Shown: piece by piece, positions 52,988 through 60,062 of the stretch
Position numbering within the stretch: position 1 is the stretch's first letter
How the letters are laid out: each line of letters opens with the position of its first letter
From: Flavobacterium sp. LHD-80
GTDB taxonomy: Bacteria; Bacteroidota; Bacteroidia; Flavobacteriales; Flavobacteriaceae
Assembly: GCF_030929605.1 (NCBI RefSeq)
Contig: NZ_JAVFVS010000012.1
Coordinates: 186,001-250,000 of the forward strand
Direction of reading: 5' to 3'
Length of the DNA: 64,000 nt
Position numbers and translations under genes: made by a program
Notes under the pieces: generated by a model
Told to the model about the DNA's origin: nothing
Seen by the model: only the letters and a program-made list of their open reading frames with translations
Database searches by the model: none

Positions 52988-53839
52988 ATGAATGCACATA
53001 AAACAACCGCCACTACTTCGGAAACACAATTTGCTGATTTATCAGACAGAAAGATTGCTTATAGATCAATTGGCAACGGAACTCCGCTTATCTTAATTAA
53101 CCGATTTAGAGGAACGATTGATACCTGGGATCCTTTATTTCTGGATCTTCTTGCCGAAAAATACAGGGTAATTACTTTTGATTATTCGGGAATTGGTTAT
53201 TCAACTGGAACTTTGCCAACAGATGTAAAGGAAGTTGCTAAAGACGTAAAAGATCTGGCAGATTATTTAAAAATTGAGAAAGCCATTTTTATAGGCTGGT
53301 CGTATGGCGGGCTGGTTACGCAAGCCGCAATGCATCAATATCCAGACTTGGTTACGCATACCGTATTGCTAGGAACGGGACCAATCGGAAAAAGAGTTGT
53401 CCCACTTGAACAATCTTTTCTAGATCACGCTTTAAAACCAATAAATGACCTTAATGATGAAATTGTACTTTTCTTTGAACCAGAATCTGAAGAAAGCAGA
53501 AAAGCAGCAAAAGCGTCACACGACCGAATTGTACAACGAATTGATGTTTCTAAAATTCCATCAACTATGGATGTTTTTCAACTGTATTTTGCAGGAGGAG
53601 AAAACGCCGCCGAAGACAAAGAAAATTACAGAGATAAACTGAAAACCACAAAAACACCAATTTTGATAATTTCTGGAGATCACGACACTAGTTTTGCTGT
53701 TGAAAACTGGTATCCGCTTACGAGACAATTACCTACAGCGCAATTAATTTTATTGCCTCAAACAGGGCATGCGCCACAACATGAGCACGTTAATCTAGTT
53801 GTAAACTATATTGATCTTTTCTTAGAGAGTACGAAATAG
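52988..53839 (+). CDS. Alpha/beta hydrolase, haloperoxidase/esterase-like
   Basis: 283 residues from ATG 52988; nine earlier codons are open but not needed. Nucleophile elbow GWSYGG (FIGWSYGGLVTQAA, Ser about 105), acid in ISGDHDTSF and His in QTGHAPQHEHVN. The oxyanion segment LILINRFRGTIDTWDP has Arg-Phe-Arg where many relatives have HGFP. No signal peptide, so cytoplasmic. Substrate unknown. Followed by a terminator at 53857-53896. Confidence 0.9.
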   Translation: MNAHKTTATTSETQFADLSDRKIAYRSIGNGTPLILINRFRGTIDTWDPLFLDLLAEKYRVITFDYSGIGYSTGTLPTDVKEVAKDVKDLADYLKIEKAIFIGWSYGGLVTQAAMHQYPDLVTHTVLLGTGPIGKRVVPLEQSFLDHALKPINDLNDEIVLFFEPESEESRKAAKASHDRIVQRIDVSKIPSTMDVFQLYFAGGENAAEDKENYRDKLKTTKTPILIISGDHDTSFAVENWYPLTRQLPTAQLILLPQTGHAPQHEHVNLVVNYIDLFLESTK

Positions 53840-53856
53840 TTTTAAAACATAAAATC

Positions 53857-53896
53857 AAAATGGGGTAAAAAGAGAATTTCTTTTGCCTCATTTTTT
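53857..53896 (+). terminator. Terminator after the alpha/beta hydrolase
   Basis: Stem AAAATGGGGTAAAAAG/CTTTTGCCTCATTTT with one mismatch and a T run. Confidence 0.82.
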
Positions 53897-54024
53897 TATA
53901 AAACCAATTTTTATTACTACATAAAAACTTAGGAATAATTTGTTGTAAAACATTCCCTATATTAGTAAAGCAAAATTTTAAAACCATTACAAACAATATT
54001 GACCAATCTTTAAAACCTTAAAAT

Positions 54025-54216
54025 ATGGAAAATAAAAAACCAATATCATTTACTTTGCTAGTTGTAGTAATCATTTTAGGTGCAACATTGTATAAGCAAT
54101 TCGATTTTAAAACACTACAATTTGAAAAACCAGCGCTTGCAACTCTTTATCTAATTGTTTTCGTAGTGTCGCTTTACTTTCTAATAAAAAGACCTAAGAA
54201 AAGTTCTGAAAAATAA
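54025..54216 (+). CDS. Small membrane protein, hypothetical
   Basis: 63 residues: two hydrophobic helices (about 8-24 and 39-55) joined by a polar loop and ended by a basic tail KRPKKSSEK. Such small two-helix proteins are common and unnamed. A strong terminator follows at 54262-54297. The start MENKKPISF follows AT-rich sequence without a Shine-Dalgarno site, as usual here. Confidence 0.62.
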   Translation: MENKKPISFTLLVVVIILGATLYKQFDFKTLQFEKPALATLYLIVFVVSLYFLIKRPKKSSEK

Positions 54217-54261
54217 ATAAAGGCATAATTTTTCAGCTAGAATAGAAAAATTACAAAACAA

Positions 54262-54301
54262 AAAGCGCAAACTCTAAATTTTAAGAGTTTGCGCTTTAGT
54301 A
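54262..54301 (+). terminator. Long hairpin terminator
   Basis: Perfect 14-bp stem AAAGCGCAAACTCT/AGAGTTTGCGCTTT with an 8-nt AT loop. Confidence 0.82.
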
Positions 54302-54370
54302 TGTTTTATCTGCAGAATTTTTTAAATAAAAAGTTTTATAATCACTAAACAATAAACGAGTCTACGTCAA

Positions 54371-54466
54371 CTCTTTACTCTTTACTCTTTACTCTTTACT
54401 CTTTACTCTTTACTCTTTACTCTTTACTCTTTACTCTTTACTCTTTACTCTTTACTCTTTACTCTT
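54371..54466. repeat. Heptamer tandem repeat (CTCTTTA), 13.7 copies
   Basis: Thirteen exact consecutive CTCTTTA units (54371-54461) and a partial one. The array runs into the 3' end of the XRE repressor gene and supplies its stop codon. Confidence 0.95.
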
Positions 54467-54847
54467 CTTACTTTCCGACAATTGTGCTTCTAAATATAAA
54501 ATTACTTTTTTAAGACTTTCAATAGTTTCTTTTCGGGCTTCAGCAAGCTCTTTGTAATTAATGGCTTCTTCAGCATCTTCTTGAATGGTTTTATTGTATG
54601 AAGTACTTTCCTCGTGTACAGCATTTGAATTTAACATACTTCCATTTCCTGTTAAAAGCCATTCAACATTAATATCTGGATACTTTTTTAAGATATTTTC
54701 TAATTTATCAACACCTATTGTCTTATTGTTTTTCAATTGACTGGCAAAAGAACCATTGGACATGCCAACCTCTTTCTCAAAAGCACTTATTCTAATGCCT
54801 TTAAAATCAAGAAATTGCTTCAATCTTTTTAAAGTGTTTTCAGTCAT
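54452..54847 (-). CDS. XRE-family repressor with C-terminal coiled coil
   Basis: 131 residues. The N-terminal helix-turn-helix (about 5-60) reads RLKQFLDFKGIRISAFEKEV, GMSNGSFASQLKNNKTIG, followed by IDVEWLLTGNGSML-like sequence typical of Bacteroidetes phage-style repressors; the C-terminus (about 95-127) is a predicted coiled coil (AEARKETIESLKKVILYLEA). It diverges from a small gene at 54938; the 90-base gap carries an inverted repeat operator overlapping that gene's promoter. The last codons (SKE, stop) come from the heptamer array. Confidence 0.9.
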   Translation of the reverse strand: MTENTLKRLKQFLDFKGIRISAFEKEVGMSNGSFASQLKNNKTIGVDKLENILKKYPDINVEWLLTGNGSMLNSNAVHEESTSYNKTIQEDAEEAINYKELAEARKETIESLKKVILYLEAQLSESKKSKE

Positions 54848-54866
54848 CTAATATTAAATTTAGAAA

Positions 54867-54912
54867 ATTTCCTACATTTTCTATTGTTTTAGGAAATATC
54901 TTACTATATTTG
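54867..54912 (+). promoter_or_regulatory. Promoter-operator of the divergent switch
   Basis: Promoter: TTG at 54884-54886, 18 nt, TATATTTG at 54905-54912. Operator candidate: ATTTCCTA (54867-54874) and its exact inverse TAGGAAAT (54890-54897), the second half-site lying between the two promoter boxes, so binding there would block transcription of the small gene. Confidence 0.7.
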
Positions 54913-54937
54913 TCCGGTTGTTAATACAAACACCGCA

Positions 54938-55144
54938 ATGAGCAAAAATATAAAATCTCGACCAAGTTATAATCAAGATATCTTAAAGATTATAAAAGAC
55001 AGGCATGGATATTCGTATGATTATATCCGAAAGTCAATTCGAGGCGACCGAACAGGTATAATTTGCGATATGCTCAAAGCTGAATATCACAAACTTAAAA
55101 ACGAATCAACAAAAGCTATAGAAATTAGAGCCAAGAAATTATAA
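54938..55144 (+). CDS. Small DNA-binding-like protein, divergent from the XRE repressor
   Basis: 68 residues, basic. The middle HGYSYDYIRKSIRGDRTG looks like a helix-turn-helix (compare the start of XRE domains), and the C-terminal helix is rich in Lys/Ala (STKAIEIRAKKL). With a good promoter and an operator shared with the divergent XRE gene, it holds the place of Cro in a phage-type switch, but no prophage genes follow. The role is inferred from arrangement and the HTH-like pattern. Confidence 0.7.
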   Translation: MSKNIKSRPSYNQDILKIIKDRHGYSYDYIRKSIRGDRTGIICDMLKAEYHKLKNESTKAIEIRAKKL

Positions 55145-55339
55145 ATATAAGCTCAATAATTACGTCTTCCTCTTTCTCATAAAAAATTATTCGTCTTATT
55201 TTGTTATAATCAAAACATTTAGTGGCAAAAAAAGAATAAAATGACAAGTATTTTTATTTTTTTTTTAATTTAACAAAAATAAACTTATAAATAATTATAA
55301 CTTTTTATCAAGAATACTAAAATCGTAGAAATAAAAAAA

Positions 55340-56377
55340 ATGAAAAAACTTACATGCCTTTTATTATTAATTCAAAGTGGATTTTTAATTGCACAAAGTA
55401 AAACAGTTGTGAGCTCAAATGGAGAAAAAGTAACCATTAGCCCTTATGCAAATAATGGATTAACCGCTAATAGTGGCTATATACAGTTAGGCGGTGCCTT
55501 AACTCATCCTTCTGTTTTAGCAACATCCTCAACTAATACTTTAACTTTTACAGGATTGACAACAGGTGCCGCCTCTGACAATATATTAGTAACTGATGCA
55601 AGTGGGGTTTTAAAATCAATTCCCAGATCAAGTTTTGGAGGTGATAATCTAGGAAGTCATCTTGCCGAAAAAAACTTAAATATGGCAACTTTTGACATTC
55701 AAAATATAAGAAATGCTTACATCAAAAATGATTTACAAATATTTGATCGCACAACTTCTAATACAAATTATTTCGGAATATATAAAAATAATGGTTTTTT
55801 TGGTATTTGGAATAACTCAAAAAACACCAATGCACTAACAATTGATGAAAGTACAAACAAAACTAGTCTGAGTTCTGCACAAATTGCAAAAGGTATAGAT
55901 GGACTTGCGCCAGCAGCAGGCGCAATTGCTACAGCAGCAGATGCCTCTGGAAATATAGTATGGAAAACACCTTTAACCAAAGATGCTAAAACCCCTAAAT
56001 TGGTAGCGGTTGCAAAAGTTGCCACTTTTAGAACTACAGGTACTAATGTTTTTTTTGACAGTTATGTGATTAATCCTGAAAATGCATTTTCAGGGAGTAT
56101 TTCAACTGGAACTTATTATACAATTCAGAATAGCGGCTTGCATCAAATATTTGTTAATTTAACAGTAGCCACTCCAACAGGGGATTGGTATTTAAGAATA
56201 TTGAGAAACGGAATTGTTATCGCAGCTATTGACGCAGCTAAAGCCTCAGGAGCATCTGCACCATTATTTGCAATTGATGATTTTGTAGTAGGTGATAGAA
56301 TTAGTGTAGATATGGGCGGGAATGCAACAGGCTATACACCAGGCCTAACCAAAATTGCAATATTTAGATTTGAGTAA
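55340..56377 (+). CDS. Secreted modular protein, stalk plus C1q-like head (1)
   Basis: 345 residues with a signal peptide ending LIAQ. Residues 20-95 (TVVSSNGEKVTISPYANNGL, GYIQLGGALTHPS, TSSTNTLTFTGL) are shared with the protein at 56805. A middle spacer has repeats seen in tail-fibre-like stalks (NLNMATFDIQNIRNAYI). The C-terminal 130 residues (from about 215, TFRTTGTNVFFDSYV ... YTIQNSGLHQIFVNLTV) look like a C1q/TNF-type jelly roll. No type IX CTD is seen. Possibly an exported adhesin or trimeric fibre; the role is unknown. Confidence 0.72.
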   Translation: MKKLTCLLLLIQSGFLIAQSKTVVSSNGEKVTISPYANNGLTANSGYIQLGGALTHPSVLATSSTNTLTFTGLTTGAASDNILVTDASGVLKSIPRSSFGGDNLGSHLAEKNLNMATFDIQNIRNAYIKNDLQIFDRTTSNTNYFGIYKNNGFFGIWNNSKNTNALTIDESTNKTSLSSAQIAKGIDGLAPAAGAIATAADASGNIVWKTPLTKDAKTPKLVAVAKVATFRTTGTNVFFDSYVINPENAFSGSISTGTYYTIQNSGLHQIFVNLTVATPTGDWYLRILRNGIVIAAIDAAKASGASAPLFAIDDFVVGDRISVDMGGNATGYTPGLTKIAIFRFE

Positions 56378-56804
56378 AAAAATAACCTTGTAAAATACAA
56401 ACTATTTCAATCTCAAAAAAGGTCATGACTATTTTGTATCTGACATACTTAAGAGACATAATTATAAATAGAGACAGACCTATAATGGCGCCATAGCAAA
56501 AAAAATAAAAACAATTAATAAGGTATCATATCATAAGACAATTAATTATCGATACTCACAGCATTAAAACTTAAAAGAGTCAATAATAAATATTGACTCT
56601 TTTAATACCAAGCAAAAACAATAGAAAAGACACAAACTTTTTTCTTGTCTTAATTTATCACAACTAGAACTTTTAAAGGTAAAAGCTTCTGCAAGACACA
56701 TTTAATTTTGCATTTGTTTTTATGAGAGAAAAAAGAGGTACAAAATATCTTTTCTGTCTCATATATAAGACTTTAAAAATCATAAATAGTTAAAATAATT
56801 TAAA
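56378..56804. other. AT-rich gap with one perfect hairpin
   Basis: 427 bases without a gene. A perfect 15-bp stem TTAAAAGAGTCAATA/TATTGACTCTTTTAA at 56571-56605 with a 5-nt loop probably ends the upstream transcript. Nothing else stands out. Confidence 0.7.
56571..56605 (+). terminator. Hairpin terminator between the two secreted-protein genes
   Basis: Perfect 15-bp stem with ATAAA loop ending in TTTTAA. Confidence 0.7.
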
Positions 56805-57599
56805 ATGAGAAAAATTACCTGCATGTTATTATTAATCCAGAGTGGATTTATGATGGCACAAACAAAAACGGTTGTTACCCAAAACGGAGAAAAACTAACC
56901 ATTAGCCCATTGGCCAATAACGGGCTATCGCAAAATAATGGTTATACACAATTAGGCGGTGCGTTAAACCATTCAACCACTATTCAAACCAGCTCAACAA
57001 ATACCCTTGCTCTATCAGGTTTAATTAGTAGTACTGATAATAATGATGCACCAATAGTAGTTGCTAATGATGGTACACTAAAAAAAGGAGCTTTTCCTGT
57101 TATAAACATTGTACCAAATGAAGTAGGAACAGTAATTGCCATAGATGGAAAACTTGAAGTAGCACAAGAAATAACCGCAATGATGTCATCTGACTTTGTT
57201 ACTTCTGGAAGCGGTATTATAAAAATTGGAAACATAAACAATGTAATTATTGATAATAAAAATAAGTTTATTGGAAATTCAAGCACGAATCAATTCAGTG
57301 TTGCTGATGTAGGTACGTATCTGGTTACAATAAATGTTCAGCTTTTCGGAACAACAACAGGGAACCCTGTAATTGGTATTGTAGATAATAATACCGGTCA
57401 ATGGGTAGCGAGAGTTAATGATGGTATAGGTACTAACGCATACACTTTCACACTTATAACTTCAATTGTTATGGATCCTTCTCATACTTACTCTTTTGGT
57501 TGTGCAAATAATGTTGGAACTCTAACAGTTAGAGCTTTTAGTACTGGAGGTACAGGAAATGGTCCAATATCTTTTTTCTCTGTTAAACGTTTAAAATAA
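56805..57599 (+). CDS. Secreted modular protein, stalk plus C1q-like head (2)
   Basis: 264 residues, signal peptide ending MMAQ. The first 75 mature residues repeat those of the 55340 protein almost position by position (TVVTQNGEKLTISPLANNGL, GYTQLGGALNHST, TSSTNTLALSGL), whereas the rest differs: residues about 125-264 form another beta-rich head (FSVADVGTYLVTINVQLFG ... ISFFSVKRLK) of the same general jelly-roll type. The shared stalk with different heads suggests modular exchange. Terminator at 57668-57701. Function unknown. Confidence 0.72.
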   Translation: MRKITCMLLLIQSGFMMAQTKTVVTQNGEKLTISPLANNGLSQNNGYTQLGGALNHSTTIQTSSTNTLALSGLISSTDNNDAPIVVANDGTLKKGAFPVINIVPNEVGTVIAIDGKLEVAQEITAMMSSDFVTSGSGIIKIGNINNVIIDNKNKFIGNSSTNQFSVADVGTYLVTINVQLFGTTTGNPVIGIVDNNTGQWVARVNDGIGTNAYTFTLITSIVMDPSHTYSFGCANNVGTLTVRAFSTGGTGNGPISFFSVKRLK

Positions 57600-57667
57600 A
57601 AATCGCCTAAAAAAGCAATAATTAAAGGTTGAGAGATTTACAAAACAAAGTAAATTTTTAAATTAAT

Positions 57668-57701
57668 CACCACTCAGAAATCAAATTTTGAGTGGTGTTT
57701 T
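57668..57701 (+). terminator. Terminator after the second secreted-protein gene
   Basis: Stem CACCACTCA/TGAGTGGTG with a 12-nt loop and a T run. Confidence 0.85.
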
Positions 57702-57827
57702 TACGTTTAAGAAATACCTGTAAGCTCTAAAAATCAATAGCACTAGAACATTAAATTCCTTTAAAAAGCAATTCTTGCTAGAGCGACAAAACTTTGAATG
57801 ATTAAATTATTTACTGGCAAAAATGCA

Positions 57828-58919
57828 TCAAGGCTTTATATAGAATTGCAGATTTTTTTTATATTGTTCAACATTTGGATAAGCAGAAATTAATTTCTGT
57901 GTGCAATATAACCCTTCGGCAAAAAAACCAATATAATAGGCATGGACACTAACAATTTCAATCGGGCCATTTCCTCCATTTGCATTTTTATCTATAAATA
58001 ATTTATCTTCTTTTGTTGACTCTACTTTTATAGCCAATGATGCATACATATAAGCCCTAACGTGATCATTTTTTTCATGATAATATTGCGCCAAAGCAAA
58101 GACCGGCTCTGCCCGCCATGGGCGTTCTTGAAAGGCTTCTAAAAGAATTTTTTCGGCATCTACAACAGAAGACAATTTCAATAAACTTGCCCCCCATTTG
58201 TATTTAGCATACCAACGCTCTTCCTCCCATCCAATAACATTGTATCTAGCTTCATACCATTGCTTTGCAGTGTTATAATCGCCAATATCATAATAAGAAT
58301 TAGCTAAGTAAAATAAATATCTTGGATTCTCTGGTTCTGTTTTAAGAGCCTCTTTTAAAAGTTTTATGTCCCTTTCATATTTATCAACTTTAGCCCCTCC
58401 GTCACCAATATCATTAATCTTTAATGAGCTCAAAATAGTATCTTGCAAGTCGCCAATATATAAATATTCATGTGTAGGAGCCATGTATTTCATTTCAACA
58501 TCAGCTCGCACCAAACGAACGTTAGAATACTCAAAACTATTATCATGACACTGCATAATACTATAAGCTGGATGATTTAATTTGTTTTTATCAAACAATG
58601 AATCTACCATTAATTGCATATCAGCATCTAAAAATAACAAATACCAATCTTCCAGCTTATTATCCGTATTTATTAGATACTCTTTTGCATAATAAACAGC
58701 ATTTGTTCTATTAAACCCAAAATTTACCCATTGATCTTGGACTACTTTATAAAGAATTCCTTTGGATTTTGCCCAATCTTCAATTATTTCAACAGTATTG
58801 TCTGAAGAACCTGTATCGCAAATCACCAAGGCATCTATAGTAGTTTCTACTGAATTAAGCAGACGCGAAATAATTTTCGCCTCATTTTTAACAATCATAT
58901 TTAAAAGAATCTTTGCCAT
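57828..58919 (-). CDS. Glycosyltransferase family 2 with TPR-like tail
   Basis: 363 residues. GT-A domain at the N-terminus: LNMIVKNEAKIISRLLNSV, VICDTGSSDNTVEI, and the DxD metal motif in LLFLDADMQL (about residue 100); the acceptor region includes the SNVRLVRADVEMKY segment. From about residue 190 there are TPR-like helices (YLFYLANSYYDIGDYNTAKQ). This architecture occurs in family 2 enzymes that glycosylate surface sugars or proteins. Neither donor nor acceptor is known. TATCTTTG (minus strand, 59055-59062) may be its -7 box. Confidence 0.9.
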   Translation of the reverse strand: MAKILLNMIVKNEAKIISRLLNSVETTIDALVICDTGSSDNTVEIIEDWAKSKGILYKVVQDQWVNFGFNRTNAVYYAKEYLINTDNKLEDWYLLFLDADMQLMVDSLFDKNKLNHPAYSIMQCHDNSFEYSNVRLVRADVEMKYMAPTHEYLYIGDLQDTILSSLKINDIGDGGAKVDKYERDIKLLKEALKTEPENPRYLFYLANSYYDIGDYNTAKQWYEARYNVIGWEEERWYAKYKWGASLLKLSSVVDAEKILLEAFQERPWRAEPVFALAQYYHEKNDHVRAYMYASLAIKVESTKEDKLFIDKNANGGNGPIEIVSVHAYYIGFFAEGLYCTQKLISAYPNVEQYKKNLQFYIKP

Positions 58920-59196
58920 TTTATTTTAGATGAGTAGTAATTATTAAAAAACACAAAAAGTGTCCGTTTAAAAAGAAAGAAATAACCTATAGTTAATTTA
59001 TACAACATTAACAATAAATATATTAGAATACAAAAATAACACTTTTACAACATGCAAAGATAGTAAAAATACTACAAAATTATTTTATCAAGCTAATTAA
59101 ATATTTCCCAAACTAAACGCATTTTTTGAGTATGTGCTCTTAATTTTTAAATCATGATTATAACAGATTGAAAGACCGATAAAATAACCCCAAAAA
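58920..59196. other. AT-rich intergenic stretch
   Basis: No gene is visible. It contains the -7-like CAAAGATA (59055-59062, TATCTTTG on the minus strand) that may start the glycosyltransferase transcript, without a -33 box at a good distance. Nothing else is recognised. Confidence 0.5.
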
Positions 59197-59230
59197 AAAG
59201 CCTGAGAATCTATATTCTCAGGCTTTACTT
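59197..59230 (-). terminator. Terminator of tRNA-Arg
   Basis: Stem AAGCCTGAGAAT/ATTCTCAGGCTT with a T run on the minus strand, just after the tRNA 3' end. Confidence 0.92.
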
Positions 59231-59236
59231 TTTTAG

Positions 59237-59310
59237 TGACCCCGGAGGGGTTCGAACCCCCAACCCTCAGAGCCGAAATCTGATATTCTATCCAGTTGAA
59301 CTACGAGGTC
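59237..59310 (-). tRNA. tRNA-Arg (anticodon TCG)
   Basis: On the minus strand a complete cloverleaf: acceptor GACCTCG/CGGGGTC (one G-T pair), anticodon stem TCAGA/TCTGA with loop TTTCGGC, anticodon TCG at 59274-59276, T stem GGGGG/CCCCT-like around TTCGAA, discriminator A. CCA is not encoded. It decodes CGA/CGN Arg codons. It is followed by its own terminator. Confidence 0.93.
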
Positions 59311-59319
59311 AATTTTATT

Positions 59320-59378
59320 TTAGAGTTCAGATTTTAGAGTTCAAATTCAATCTAAAATCTGAACTCTGAAATCTAAAA
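59320..59378. repeat. AGAGTTCAGATTTTAGA inverted repeat
   Basis: GAGTTCAGATTTTAGA and TCTAAAATCTGAACTC face each other in the gap between the YqeY gene and tRNA-Arg, with an additional partial copy on each side. Confidence 0.82.
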
Positions 59379-59384
59379 TTATAT

Positions 59385-59834
59385 TTACGAAAGTAATTTC
59401 TTCACAATTGTAGAAATGGTTTTTCCTTCAGCAGTTCCGCCTAATTGAGCAGATGCTAATCCCATAACTTTACCCATTGAAGCAATTCCAGAAGCTCCTG
59501 TTTCTGCAATAATTTTTGCAATTACAGCTTCTACTTCTTCTTCACTTAATTGAGCAGGTAAAAACTTCTCGATTACCGCTACTTGAGCCAATTCTGGTTC
59601 AGCTAAGTCAGGACGGTTTTGTTCTGTAAAAATTCTTGCGCTTTCTTTACGAGTTTTAACCAATCTCTGAAGCAATTTAATTTCTTCATCTTCTGATAAC
59701 TCTTCTTTAGATCCTGAAGCTGTTGAAGCTAATAATAATTCCGACTTAACTGCTCTCAAAGCTTCTAAAGCTACTGTATCTTTTGCTTTCATGGCCGTTT
59801 TAATCTCGTCCATGATTTGTGTTTGTAAACTCAT
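59385..59834 (-). CDS. GatB/YqeY domain protein
   Basis: 149 residues, the usual length of free-standing YqeY proteins. Family segments: MSLQTQIMDEIKTAMKAKD, LEALRAVKSELLLA, QNRPDLAEPELAQ, IEKFLPAQLSEEEVEAVI and MGKVMGLASAQLGG. The domain is the tRNA-binding tail of GatB; alone it is thought to touch tRNA or tRNA-linked enzymes, consistent with (but not proven by) the tRNA-Arg next door. Separate transcript from ftsZ, which has its own terminator. Confidence 0.93.
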   Translation of the reverse strand: MSLQTQIMDEIKTAMKAKDTVALEALRAVKSELLLASTASGSKEELSEDEEIKLLQRLVKTRKESARIFTEQNRPDLAEPELAQVAVIEKFLPAQLSEEEVEAVIAKIIAETGASGIASMGKVMGLASAQLGGTAEGKTISTIVKKLLS

Positions 59835-60007
59835 GTTTATGTTTTATTTAAAATAAGCAAATGCCTATTAATTGATATATTAATTTGGAATTTGTTCTCG
59901 ACTAGTTTATCCTGAGCGAAGCCGAAGGGCTCGAACTGACAATAAGATTCACTTTAAAAACCTATTTAGGAAGTCAAATTTCTAAATTCAGTGCGAAGAT
60001 AAAAAAA

Positions 60008-60040
60008 ATAACCCGAAAATTAAATCCAATTTTCGGGCTA
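60008..60040 (-). terminator. Terminator after ftsZ
   Basis: Stem CCCGAAAATT/AATTTTCGGG with 6-nt loop; on the minus strand a T run follows. Confidence 0.88.
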
Positions 60041-60062
60041 TCCTAATATTATGATTTTAAAA

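Noticed and set aside
54371..54466. CRISPR-like array
   Set aside because: The units are 7 bases with no spacers; it is a simple tandem repeat.
54452..57599. Prophage
   Set aside because: A repressor-like pair and fibre-like proteins occur, but there are no integrase, terminase, capsid or tail assembly genes.
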